From Afipia carboxidovorans OM5 (GTDB lineage Bacteria; Pseudomonadota; Alphaproteobacteria; Rhizobiales; Xanthobacteraceae), in NCBI RefSeq assembly GCF_000218565.1, contig NC_015684.1, positions 434,001 to 498,000 of the forward strand: DNA of 64,000 bases, read 5' to 3'. The stretch's first letter is position 1. Each line of letters begins with the position of its first letter. This document shows positions 55,087-62,842 of the stretch, piece by piece. The translations under genes and the position numbers were made by a program. The notes under the pieces are model-generated. The model worked only from the letters and a program-made list of their open reading frames with translations, did not search any database and had not been told where the DNA came from.

Positions 55087-56007
55087 ATGCGAATCCAGTT
55101 TTCTGATCTCAATCGGCCGAAACAGGCCGCGAAATATCTTACCCGCGCTGGGGCTGAATTGAGCCTCGCTATCGTGCATGAGGCGCTTGCGCGGGCGCTC
55201 GGTTACCGGGATTGGCATGAGCTCTCGATAACTGCGCGGCTGAATAATCTCGCCGCAACCGAACAGCCGAGTATCGAGGATGCCGTGAACATCATTCTCG
55301 ATCTGGCCGACGCGCTGGTCCTCCCCGAAGCTGATGTCCAGCACGCGGTGTCGAAAGCCCGGCTGCTTCGAGCGACGCCATGGACCATTAATGACCACAT
55401 GTTAATGCGTACCTCTATCTGGAGGCAGCGTGTCTTCGGCACCGCCGGTCGTGGCAAGTCTGGAACCGTGGTGAGAGACAGAGCCTATAATTCGAATACC
55501 CCGGCCTATCTTCGCTATCCCGGCCGTCCGACGTATTTGCTTTTCGACACGGGATTTGGCGAGCGTGCCGACTTCGAGGTGGTCACCCCACGTTCACCAC
55601 TCCCAGACTTCGTGCCCTCGCGAATCTGGTTACCCTACGGGGTGTGGAAGTTGAGCGACGGATCGGAAGTCCCATTCTCGCGCGATTATTTGCCGTTGTG
55701 GCGTATTTCGAACGATCGTGCCGAGCGCTTAGCGCCATGGCTTTGGATCAAAGGTATCATGGAGGAAACGCACGTCGCGGATCTTAGGACCACCATATGG
55801 GCCTCTGGTCCGCCGCGGGAAAAGGCAGCCGCCTATCTGCATCGGCATCGCATTTCGGAATTGCCGAGGCTGACCGACATTATGCCCCACCTCTTCGAGC
55901 CGCAGGTCGATTCCCTACGGGATGGTGTTGCACGCCTCTATGCTGCCCGACGCAATACCGCCGCCCCACCTCCCTACGCCGAACTCAACGCCCGTGTTTT
56001 GGTTTGA
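55087..56007 (+). CDS. Uncharacterised island protein with Glyoxalase_8-like N-terminus
   Basis: A 306-residue protein. Residues about 6-50 (LNRPKQAAKYLTRAGAELSLAIVHEALARALGYRDWHEL) resemble the small helical 'glyoxalase superfamily' (Glyoxalase_8) segment found at the start of many mobile-element proteins. The rest (about 60-306) is unlike any family I know; it has Trp- and Pro-rich stretches (SRIWLPYGVWKL, LAPWLWIKG). No membrane helix or nuclease motif. It is 78 bp upstream of the helicase gene and may be part of the defence locus. Confidence 0.65.
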   Translation: MRIQFSDLNRPKQAAKYLTRAGAELSLAIVHEALARALGYRDWHELSITARLNNLAATEQPSIEDAVNIILDLADALVLPEADVQHAVSKARLLRATPWTINDHMLMRTSIWRQRVFGTAGRGKSGTVVRDRAYNSNTPAYLRYPGRPTYLLFDTGFGERADFEVVTPRSPLPDFVPSRIWLPYGVWKLSDGSEVPFSRDYLPLWRISNDRAERLAPWLWIKGIMEETHVADLRTTIWASGPPREKAAAYLHRHRISELPRLTDIMPHLFEPQVDSLRDGVARLYAARRNTAAPPPYAELNARVLV

Positions 56008-56085
56008 TCCCCACCTTGTTGCCAACTCGAGCGGCAAGCTGGCTGCGAATCTGCTAATCGCGAGGTATCAACGGACTCGAACCAA

Positions 56086-59000
56086 ATGGCTGTAGATAAG
56101 AAAAAGAGTACCGCGCCGCTAGATTCGCGTTTCAAATTTGCAGAAGACTCTTTTGCGCGGTTGTCGGGAGGGTGGGACTCTCACCTGCGCACTGCTATCG
56201 GCGTCGCGGATGGCGAGGCGTATCTTGTGCGCTTGTTCAAGAAAACAGGCACAGCGCTCGACGATGATCTGCGGGCAATTGTCGCCCGCGGACTGCGACG
56301 GATACGACGAGTGCTCTCATCACGTCGTGCTCGAGACGTTCTCGTCGAGGTTCTCGAAATCGCGGAAGACCAGCATGAGCTGGCTATTGTCATGGTCGAC
56401 CCTGGGGGGCCGATCTCCAGAGCATTGCACCGTCGCAGCACGAGCGAGGGGCGCTATCTGGCGAGCGCAAGTCGTGGTGTCTTCTGGCGAAACATGGTTC
56501 GCGTCGCAGAAGCACTAGCGCTGTGTCACGACGCCGGCATCGTGCATGGTGGCGTCAGCCCGCATTCGATATTTTCGCATAGAGACAAAAGCGCTGATTA
56601 TCGTCTCGGCGGTGTCGAGGCCTGCGTCCATATCTCGGATGGCGATCTCGAAGCAAACGGGCACCTACTGCGCGCTTCCGCCGTGATCTCTTTCCGGCAG
56701 GACTGGATCGATCTGGCTGCCGTTGCCGGCGCGCTCCTTGGCCTAGACGGTGACACACCTCCCGCGCTTCTGTCCGTCGAACGCCGAATGCTTGAACGGC
56801 TTGCCAGTCCGCCGCAGTTTCAGCTCTTTGATGGAGCGGTTGTCCTCGACGAGCTGCGAAATGTCGTCACCGAACTTGACAGGGTTGGCTCAAGTTCGGA
56901 CGGCGAACTAATTCTCTATCCATCGAGGAGTGTCGCTCAGAGTGATTTGCCGGCTCTCTCTTCGGGCACCATACCCGCAGCCGACAGTGCCGCGATCATG
57001 CAGTTTGTCGCCGACGATTTGCTTTCGACCGGCGCTCGCCTTGTCCCAGCCGGACAGGATACGGCGCGCCTCATGACCGACCTCGCGATCTACAACATAC
57101 GAATCATGAGCGACTCTGTCGGTATGATCGAAGGGGCGCACCAGCGCCGCGCAAACGAATGGATGAATGGCGCGGTGGACATCGTTCATCGACTGCACCT
57201 CTCAAGAAATCGAGCGAACGCCGAAGAGCGGGTTCGAAATCTCGGGCCAGGCGCCAAGCGTTGGCGCGACCTCTTGGAGCCTGTCCGGTCTGCTGACAGC
57301 ACCACTGATGTTCCAATATGGTTCGCTCTCATCCTTCTCGAAGCCTTCACTCTGCTGAGGGAGCAGTTTCGCCTCTATCCCGTCGATGTACTTGCTCCAA
57401 CTAACGCAGAGGCGAACGTCGTTTGGCTAGCGCCAAGTGATGACGCAGAGCGTGATGCCCAACGCGAAACGGTGGGGCTGCGCCCAGCAGCTGAGGCGCT
57501 AAGGCGCGAACTGAAGTATGACGACGGAAAAGCAAACTGGACACTATCGCAAACGGCGGGCCTCGCGATGGGCCGCGAGCGTGTGCCTGAACTCAGCTAT
57601 GAAGGCAACGGCCTCGTCAAGGGAAAGACGGCGTTTGCTTTCGGAAGCAACCTGTCGATCCAAGCAGGGCAACGGCTTTTCCTGCGCCCTCGCAAGGACA
57701 CTGGTGCCGAGCGGGCCATCCGGCGACGGCTGCAGAATGTTGTGGCCGCGAGGTCCAATGTCGAACTGCTGAGGGCGCTGGACGATCCGGCCCAGGTTGC
57801 CATGGATGAAGTGTTGCGCGACATCGCCTCGCCCAGCCCGCCACCAGCCGATGCCGATATGGAACGATCCAAGATCGAGGCCTGGGAATCAATCGTCGCT
57901 GGCAGATCCATCAATGTGGTTGTCGGTCCACCGGGTGTGGGCAAGACCTTTTTGATCTCACACCTCGTGAAGAGCATCCTGCACAAAACGCCTGATGCAA
58001 GAATCCTCGTGTCATCTCAGAACCACGAGACGCTTGGTCACATGGAGGATGAGCTTCGCAAGTTCCTCCCCGCAACTTCCACCATCGTCGTTCGCGTCGA
58101 GCGATCTCGCTCCAGCGAAAAAGAGAGCACGCTGAGGCGGAGTTCACATTCTCTGCTACGCTCCGTGTCGAAACCTGACTCGGCTAGCGCCGCGATCATG
58201 GCCAATCAGCTCAATCAAATCATCCAGGCACTCAGACCTGTAGATACCTCGGAGCAGTCGATTGCGGATCGCACTCTCCGCGATACCGACAATTTGATGC
58301 TGCGATCATCGGATGTGACGCTGGCTACTACGTCGTCGCATATTCTTGAGGAGATGATTGCCGATGGCGAACAGTTCGACTGGGTCTTTATCGAGGAGGC
58401 GGCGCGGGCTAACGGTGCCGAACTGATCGGTGCCCTGCTCCTAGGAAACCGGCGGGTGATGATCGGCGATCACAATCAGCTATCGCCCTTCGATGCGGCG
58501 GATCGTCAGAAGTTCTACGATGCCAGCCGGGCTAGCGAGCTTCTGCGGGGTGCAAAGGAGAAACTGTCCGCGATCCCTGACCTGCCGGGTGAGGTGGAGG
58601 TTGCCCTCAATGCACTGAAGGCAGATCAATTTCTGCTCGGCGACGTCCTTGCCATCGCGTCTCGGCTTGAAGAGCCATTCAAATCGATTGCCGAGAGAGA
58701 AGAGATCAGGGCTAGGGAGACCGGGCGCCCCAGCATGATCGCCGACATGCTACGCGAGCAGAGCCGTATGCATCCTGCGATATGCGAGCTGGTTTCCAAC
58801 ACGTTCTACAAGCGACAGCTTGCATCCTCGGACAGAGCGAAGACTCGCAAGCAAGCCGTAGAATGCACCGAGGGATTTTCTAGTTCTCCAGTCGTCATTC
58901 TGGATGTGCCCTCGCTTAGCGTGGTCAAGAGGCGGGCATTCGAACAAACGGTAAGGCGCTCTTATCGCAACGAGGTCGAGGCGACAGCCCTGCTGGCCGC

Positions 59001-59517
59001 TATGGCGAAGCTGCGCCCTATACTTCGTGAGGGCGAACCGGTGCCGACCCTTATCGTGCTGTCTCCATATCTTGCGCAGGTCAATCATCTCGAACGACTG
59101 ATCAAGCCTCTGATTGATGTGTCCGCTGGCACTCTGTTTGGCTTCGCCAGCCCGCGGGGCGATGGAAAGTTCGTCTGCACGAGCGACAGCTTTCAGGGCG
59201 GCGAGGCCGACCTTGTCCTTGCTAGCCTTGTTCGCAATAACGTCCTCGTCGGATCAAGGGCTCTTGGCTTCATGAAGAACCCTCAGCGCCTGAACGTATT
59301 GCTTAGTCGCGCCAAGCATAAGCTGGTTCTCGCAACCAGCCGTCAGTTCATCCGCAATGCGGTGGAGGGTATCGACCCCGACGCGATCAGTGATGAACTC
59401 AACTTTCTGCGGATCATGCTCAACGAAGTCGAGCGCTTGTCCGAGGCTGACTTTCCGTCGGTCGGCAAAGGTGCCTGCGTCGTCCCTGTCGATGAGCAGG
59501 GGAGGCTCTCCCGGTGA
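56086..59517 (+). CDS. mkoA: Mokosh type I helicase: degenerate kinase domain fused to SF1 helicase
   Basis: A 1,143-residue protein. Residues about 15-225 have a protein-kinase-like pattern (CHDAGIVHGGVSPHSIF at 147-163) but lack the HRD Asp (HGG at 154-156) and DFG (RLGG about 173-176), so this is probably a pseudokinase. The C-terminal UPF1-like SF1 helicase has Walker A GPPGVGKT at 614-621, Walker B FIEEAARA about 768-775, GDHNQLSPFD from 794, EQSRMHPAICELV, DSFQGGEAD about 1034-1042 and LNVLLSRAKHKLVLAT. Kinase+helicase followed by a PLD gene is the type I Mokosh layout. Confidence 0.82.
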   Translation: MAVDKKKSTAPLDSRFKFAEDSFARLSGGWDSHLRTAIGVADGEAYLVRLFKKTGTALDDDLRAIVARGLRRIRRVLSSRRARDVLVEVLEIAEDQHELAIVMVDPGGPISRALHRRSTSEGRYLASASRGVFWRNMVRVAEALALCHDAGIVHGGVSPHSIFSHRDKSADYRLGGVEACVHISDGDLEANGHLLRASAVISFRQDWIDLAAVAGALLGLDGDTPPALLSVERRMLERLASPPQFQLFDGAVVLDELRNVVTELDRVGSSSDGELILYPSRSVAQSDLPALSSGTIPAADSAAIMQFVADDLLSTGARLVPAGQDTARLMTDLAIYNIRIMSDSVGMIEGAHQRRANEWMNGAVDIVHRLHLSRNRANAEERVRNLGPGAKRWRDLLEPVRSADSTTDVPIWFALILLEAFTLLREQFRLYPVDVLAPTNAEANVVWLAPSDDAERDAQRETVGLRPAAEALRRELKYDDGKANWTLSQTAGLAMGRERVPELSYEGNGLVKGKTAFAFGSNLSIQAGQRLFLRPRKDTGAERAIRRRLQNVVAARSNVELLRALDDPAQVAMDEVLRDIASPSPPPADADMERSKIEAWESIVAGRSINVVVGPPGVGKTFLISHLVKSILHKTPDARILVSSQNHETLGHMEDELRKFLPATSTIVVRVERSRSSEKESTLRRSSHSLLRSVSKPDSASAAIMANQLNQIIQALRPVDTSEQSIADRTLRDTDNLMLRSSDVTLATTSSHILEEMIADGEQFDWVFIEEAARANGAELIGALLLGNRRVMIGDHNQLSPFDAADRQKFYDASRASELLRGAKEKLSAIPDLPGEVEVALNALKADQFLLGDVLAIASRLEEPFKSIAEREEIRARETGRPSMIADMLREQSRMHPAICELVSNTFYKRQLASSDRAKTRKQAVECTEGFSSSPVVILDVPSLSVVKRRAFEQTVRRSYRNEVEATALLAAMAKLRPILREGEPVPTLIVLSPYLAQVNHLERLIKPLIDVSAGTLFGFASPRGDGKFVCTSDSFQGGEADLVLASLVRNNVLVGSRALGFMKNPQRLNVLLSRAKHKLVLATSRQFIRNAVEGIDPDAISDELNFLRIMLNEVERLSEADFPSVGKGACVVPVDEQGRLSR

Positions 59518-61253
59518 AAAACATCTACATCCCGGCGTGGCACTATCGAGCGCCCGGCATCGTCCAGCGGATCTGGGGCTGGAGTCCGGTCGAGGAAATG
59601 ATCCTGCTGTCACTGGATCGAAGTCCGGGAACGATCGAGGACGTTTCCAAGATTCTGAAAATTCCCCGACAGCTAGTCGGCTCTACTGTCGCCCGACTCA
59701 TGCAATTCGGGCTTGCTGAAGTCCGGTTGTCGCCGCAACCGGTCCTATCCACAAGCAGCGTCGGTCACGACTTCATCCGCACTGGGCATGCGCTTCCGGA
59801 ACGCACTGCCGATCGTGAGATCGGCATCAGTGTCGTCTATGAGAAGGTCGGACTATCCGTGTTCAGGACAAGGGACGTTGACACAATCCCCGTCACCAAA
59901 CTTCCCGCCAAAGGTGCAATCATCACCTTTCCCAAAGGAGAGCCGCCAGAGACGCACTATTCGATGATGCAGCGCGTCAACGAGTTTATGGTGGGTATGC
60001 TCAGACCGGGTGAATGGCTGCGAGGCGTTCAGGCCAACAGCTCTTTTCTCGAGAAGAGATTTTTGGTGCTTGACCTCGACGAAGTCGCGGCCGGTGTGTT
60101 TCCGCAAGGTTCAAGCGATCAACTCGTTGAGTCCCTCAAGGGGACGATCAAGACCGGGATTCTACCAAGAACCACGTCTCCGCCACCGGAGCGTCCCGTA
60201 TCAATCGAGACGCGCTTTGACGCCGATCAACTTATCGTCGGCGCCGAGCAGCATTTGCAGCGCTTCGAGCAGATTGTGGGCGCCGCCAAATCCAACGTAT
60301 TTGTTCTATCTACTTTCGTGGCCGCGCAGTCCGACGAGAAAGGCAGGGATCGCCGGGAACGCATCGTGCGAGCATTGGAGAATGCGTGCGAACGGGGTGT
60401 CAGATGCCACCTCTTTTTCGGCACATCGCTCGATCGCGCCAAGCACGCCGCGGCCATGCAAGAACTGTATCTTCGCTTGTCCGCCGCGAGACAAACAAGG
60501 GGCTATCTGCAGGTGCAAAGGGATCCTGTTGGCAGTCATGCCAAGTTCCTAGCAGCCGACGACGGTCACGATGGTGCGGTTGTGCTGATGGGTTCGTGCA
60601 ATTGGCTCCACTCCCCCTTCTCGGCAGTTGAAGTCTCGGCCGAATTCAGAGAGGCCAATGCGGTCGCAGAAGGGTTGGATTTGCTCCGTGAGATTGTCTC
60701 CAAACTCGCCAGTGCAAGCCGATCCGTGGAAACGCTACAGTTCATGGCATCCGAACTGCGTCGTCAGCGAAACATGCTGTCGAACTCGGAAGAAGAGGAG
60801 ACGCCAGCTGCCAAGCTGACAATTCTGCATGCCGCCGACCATGAGCGCCTGCTGCGAGTTGCTGCTCACGATGCGCAGCAACGCTTCGTTTGCTGTACAA
60901 ACAAGGTCGGGGCTAACATGGTTCCGGCGCTGTTCGATCCAGCTGAGGTGGCAGGAAGGCGGCTGAGCGATGTCCGGATCTACTATTCGCGCCGTTCTGG
61001 CCCGGTGAAACGCGGACATGTGACGAAACATCGAGAACGGCTCCATGGAATAGTCGAACTCATCGGGGTACCCGAGCCGCAGCTACATGCGAAGTTTCTG
61101 GTCTGGGACAGCAATCATATCGTGGTCAGCAGTTTGAACTGGGGTTCGCAGTCAGGCCTCGAGGACAACCCGCTGGATGAAATCGGCCTGTACCTGGAAG
61201 GGCCAGATTTGGCGGCGTCTTTGCTCGAGAAATTTGAGGCCGAATGCGCGTGA
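59514..61253 (+). CDS. mkoB: Mokosh type I phospholipase-D-family protein
   Basis: A 579-residue protein. The N-terminus has a winged-helix-like segment (about 20-80; VEEMILLSLDRSPGTIEDVSKILKIPRQLVGSTVARLMQFGL). Two PLD/HKD sites follow: His342-x-Lys344-x4-Asp349 with GSCNW, and His525-x-Lys527-x4-Asp532 (LHAKFLVWD) with SSLNW. Both are complete, so it should be a nuclease or phosphodiesterase. GTG start at 59514 overlaps the helicase stop (GTGA), so the two are translationally coupled. PLD partner of MkoA in known Mokosh systems. Confidence 0.83.
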   Translation: MKNIYIPAWHYRAPGIVQRIWGWSPVEEMILLSLDRSPGTIEDVSKILKIPRQLVGSTVARLMQFGLAEVRLSPQPVLSTSSVGHDFIRTGHALPERTADREIGISVVYEKVGLSVFRTRDVDTIPVTKLPAKGAIITFPKGEPPETHYSMMQRVNEFMVGMLRPGEWLRGVQANSSFLEKRFLVLDLDEVAAGVFPQGSSDQLVESLKGTIKTGILPRTTSPPPERPVSIETRFDADQLIVGAEQHLQRFEQIVGAAKSNVFVLSTFVAAQSDEKGRDRRERIVRALENACERGVRCHLFFGTSLDRAKHAAAMQELYLRLSAARQTRGYLQVQRDPVGSHAKFLAADDGHDGAVVLMGSCNWLHSPFSAVEVSAEFREANAVAEGLDLLREIVSKLASASRSVETLQFMASELRRQRNMLSNSEEEETPAAKLTILHAADHERLLRVAAHDAQQRFVCCTNKVGANMVPALFDPAEVAGRRLSDVRIYYSRRSGPVKRGHVTKHRERLHGIVELIGVPEPQLHAKFLVWDSNHIVVSSLNWGSQSGLEDNPLDEIGLYLEGPDLAASLLEKFEAECA

Positions 61254-61271
61254 TCGGGCCAGGGCAGTCGC

Positions 61272-61406
61272 TCATTTAGCGTCATCTGGCTGCACCATGA
61301 ATCGCGCTGACGTAGGGCACGTCACTTTGTTCTTCTCGTCCCAAGCGTCAAGGTCGCGTGATGGGTAGAGGACACGCGTCCGCGCGGCGATCAACGCGTC
61401 GCATCG
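61272..61406 (-). pseudogene. C-terminal remnant of a second AlpA-like regulator
   Basis: The minus-strand frame reads RVLYPSRDLDAWDEKNKVTC... and ends at a stop at 61272. It aligns with the tail of the neighbouring regulator (TILYPIESLAEWDRANIVTC...) at the same distance from the stop. The frame is closed by a stop upstream (61407-61409), so only about 45 codons remain. Old tandem duplicate or recombination scar. Confidence 0.5.
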
Positions 61407-61455
61407 CTATCGCGCACAGTAGTCGCGGCAAGGTGTATGACGGGCATCTCCATGT

Positions 61456-61689
61456 TCAACCCGCATCTTCACCGGCATTCATGGTGAGTCCTTTTGGCGC
61501 ACGGCACGTCACGATGTTTGCGCGGTCCCACTCAGCCAATGATTCTATCGGATAGAGGATCGTCTTTCCAATCTTAACGAAGGAAGGGCCGATCCGCATA
61601 CCCCGCCAATTCCGGAGCGTGCCGACCGTGATGCCGCCGCGATAGCGTTCGGACACTTCCTCTGGTGTTAGAAATTTTGATTCTGACAT
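61456..61689 (-). CDS. AlpA/excisionase-like helix-turn-helix protein
   Basis: A 77-residue HTH protein: FLTPEEVSERYRGGITVGTLRNWRGMRIGPSFVKIGKTILYPIESLAEWDRANIVTCR, the pattern of MerR-fold AlpA/Xis regulators. These sit next to integrases in islands, controlling integrase expression or excision. Start at ATG 61689 with GAGGAG 5-6 bases upstream; a longer frame to 61821 is not family-like. Minus strand, converging on the Mokosh pair. Confidence 0.8.
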   Translation of the reverse strand: MSESKFLTPEEVSERYRGGITVGTLRNWRGMRIGPSFVKIGKTILYPIESLAEWDRANIVTCRAPKGLTMNAGEDAG

Positions 61690-62021
61690 TTCGGCTCCTC
61701 GCGATTTAGGCGTGCGCGCTCCAAACGTCCGCACTTCTGAAAGAGACCTTCGATCGATGTGGCGCTGCGAGATCGGCAGCTTACCTCTCACGAGCGCGCA
61801 CATTCCCTCATGCTGTCTCACGGAGGAAGATCGTCGCGCGTCGCGCCATTGGAAAGACGGCCGCTAAGCGGAGCGTAGAAATCGGATGCTTTAGCGTGGA
61901 ATCGGGACGAGTATGGCGTTCAGGGCGCAATGACCCGGCGTCATTTTGACCGAAACCGCTGGCTACGCCTTGCAAATCGCCTGTCTCTGGATATATTACT
62001 GGAAATCTCGTGGAGACCCCG
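61690..62021. other. Intergenic region between AlpA-like gene and toxin-antitoxin pair
   Basis: 332 bp containing the upstream regions of two divergent genes. A toxin-antitoxin promoter candidate is at 61970-61997. I see no further gene; the longer minus-strand frames here have no protein-like features. Confidence 0.55.
61970..61997 (+). promoter_or_regulatory. Candidate promoter of the toxin-antitoxin pair
   Basis: -35-like TTGCAA (61970-61975), a 16-bp spacer and -10-like TATATT (61992-61997). It lies 25 bp before the antitoxin ATG, which leaves a short leader with SD GGAG. Confidence 0.5.
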
Positions 62022-62321
62022 ATGGGAAACTCACAACGTCGAGCCATTCAGAACTACCGGACCCGCTTGGGCGAGCGCGGCCTTGCGCGCTTCGAGGTGC
62101 TTGCCCGTGACGCTGATCGCGATCTAATCCGGTCCTTGGCACGCCGGCTTGCCGAGGATGATGCCGAAGCATCGAAATTGCGCGCCATAGTCGGTGAAGC
62201 CGTTGCTGGCGAGCCTCCCAAGAAGGGGGGCATCCTCGCCGCTCTCCGCCGATCGCCGCTTGTCGGTGCAGACCTTGACCTTAGCCGGCAGCGCGAGGAA
62301 GGGCGCAAGGTCGATCTTTGA
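62022..62321 (+). CDS. Putative antitoxin of a PIN toxin
   Basis: A 99-residue protein: MGNSQRRAIQNYRTRLGERGLARFEVLARDADRDLIRSLARRLAEDDAEASKLRAIV. The RLGERGLARFEVLARDADRDLIR segment looks like a ribbon-helix-helix DNA-binding core. The C-terminal ~35 residues are flexible and charged, as toxin-binding tails are. Start at ATG 62022 with GGAG six bases upstream; a GTG at 62010 would put the SD inside the gene. Its last codons overlap the toxin start by 4 bp. The role follows from context. Confidence 0.75.
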   Translation: MGNSQRRAIQNYRTRLGERGLARFEVLARDADRDLIRSLARRLAEDDAEASKLRAIVGEAVAGEPPKKGGILAALRRSPLVGADLDLSRQREEGRKVDL

Positions 62322-62764
62322 CCCGCTATCTGCTCGACACCAACATCATCAGCAACGTCATCAAGCCGAAGCCTTCGGAGGCTCTTTTGACGTGGATGGC
62401 CGCGCAGCAGGACGATGATCTGTTCATTGCTTCCCTGACAATAGCTGAAATCCGACGCGGCATTCTGGAAAAGCCGCGGGGCAAGAAGCGCGACACGCTC
62501 GACGCTTGGTTTAACGGGCCCGAAGGGCCGCGGGCCCTGTTCGCCGGTCGCATCCTGGCATTTGACGACAAGGCGGGCTTGATCTGGGCGGACCTCATGG
62601 CGAAGGGGAAAATTGCCGGCCGACCGAAAAGCGGGTTGGACATGATTATTGCTGCCGTCGCTGCCGCCAACGAATGCGTCGTGGTGACGGATAACGAGAA
62701 AGATTTTGTCGGCCTTCAGATAATCAATCCGATGCGGGAGCGGTTTGAGACTGCGAAGAAATAG
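62318..62764 (+). CDS. vapC: PIN-domain toxin (VapC-type ribonuclease)
   Basis: A 148-residue PIN protein: YLLDTNIISNVIKPKPS (Asp7 region), SLTIAEIRRGILEKPRGKKRD, SGLDMIIAAVAAANECVVVTDNEKDF (two more acidic residues). All four acidic catalytic positions appear intact. VapC/FitB toxins cut RNA; the antitoxin upstream would neutralise it. The TTG start at 62318 overlaps the antitoxin stop (TTGA), giving coupling and low translation. Confidence 0.88.
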   Translation: MTRYLLDTNIISNVIKPKPSEALLTWMAAQQDDDLFIASLTIAEIRRGILEKPRGKKRDTLDAWFNGPEGPRALFAGRILAFDDKAGLIWADLMAKGKIAGRPKSGLDMIIAAVAAANECVVVTDNEKDFVGLQIINPMRERFETAKK

Positions 62765-62842
62765 CGATGCCGTGGCAGATAGTTAAAGTCCTGATTGCAA
62801 GGGAAAATACTATGGGGGATCCTGCGGCTTGGGGGAGAAATG

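Noticed and set aside
56050..56085. tRNA-like T-arm string on the minus strand (GGTTCGAGTCC) before the helicase gene
   Set aside because: Only the T-loop matches; no acceptor, D or anticodon arm. Possible chance or tiny fragment of an att-associated tRNA.
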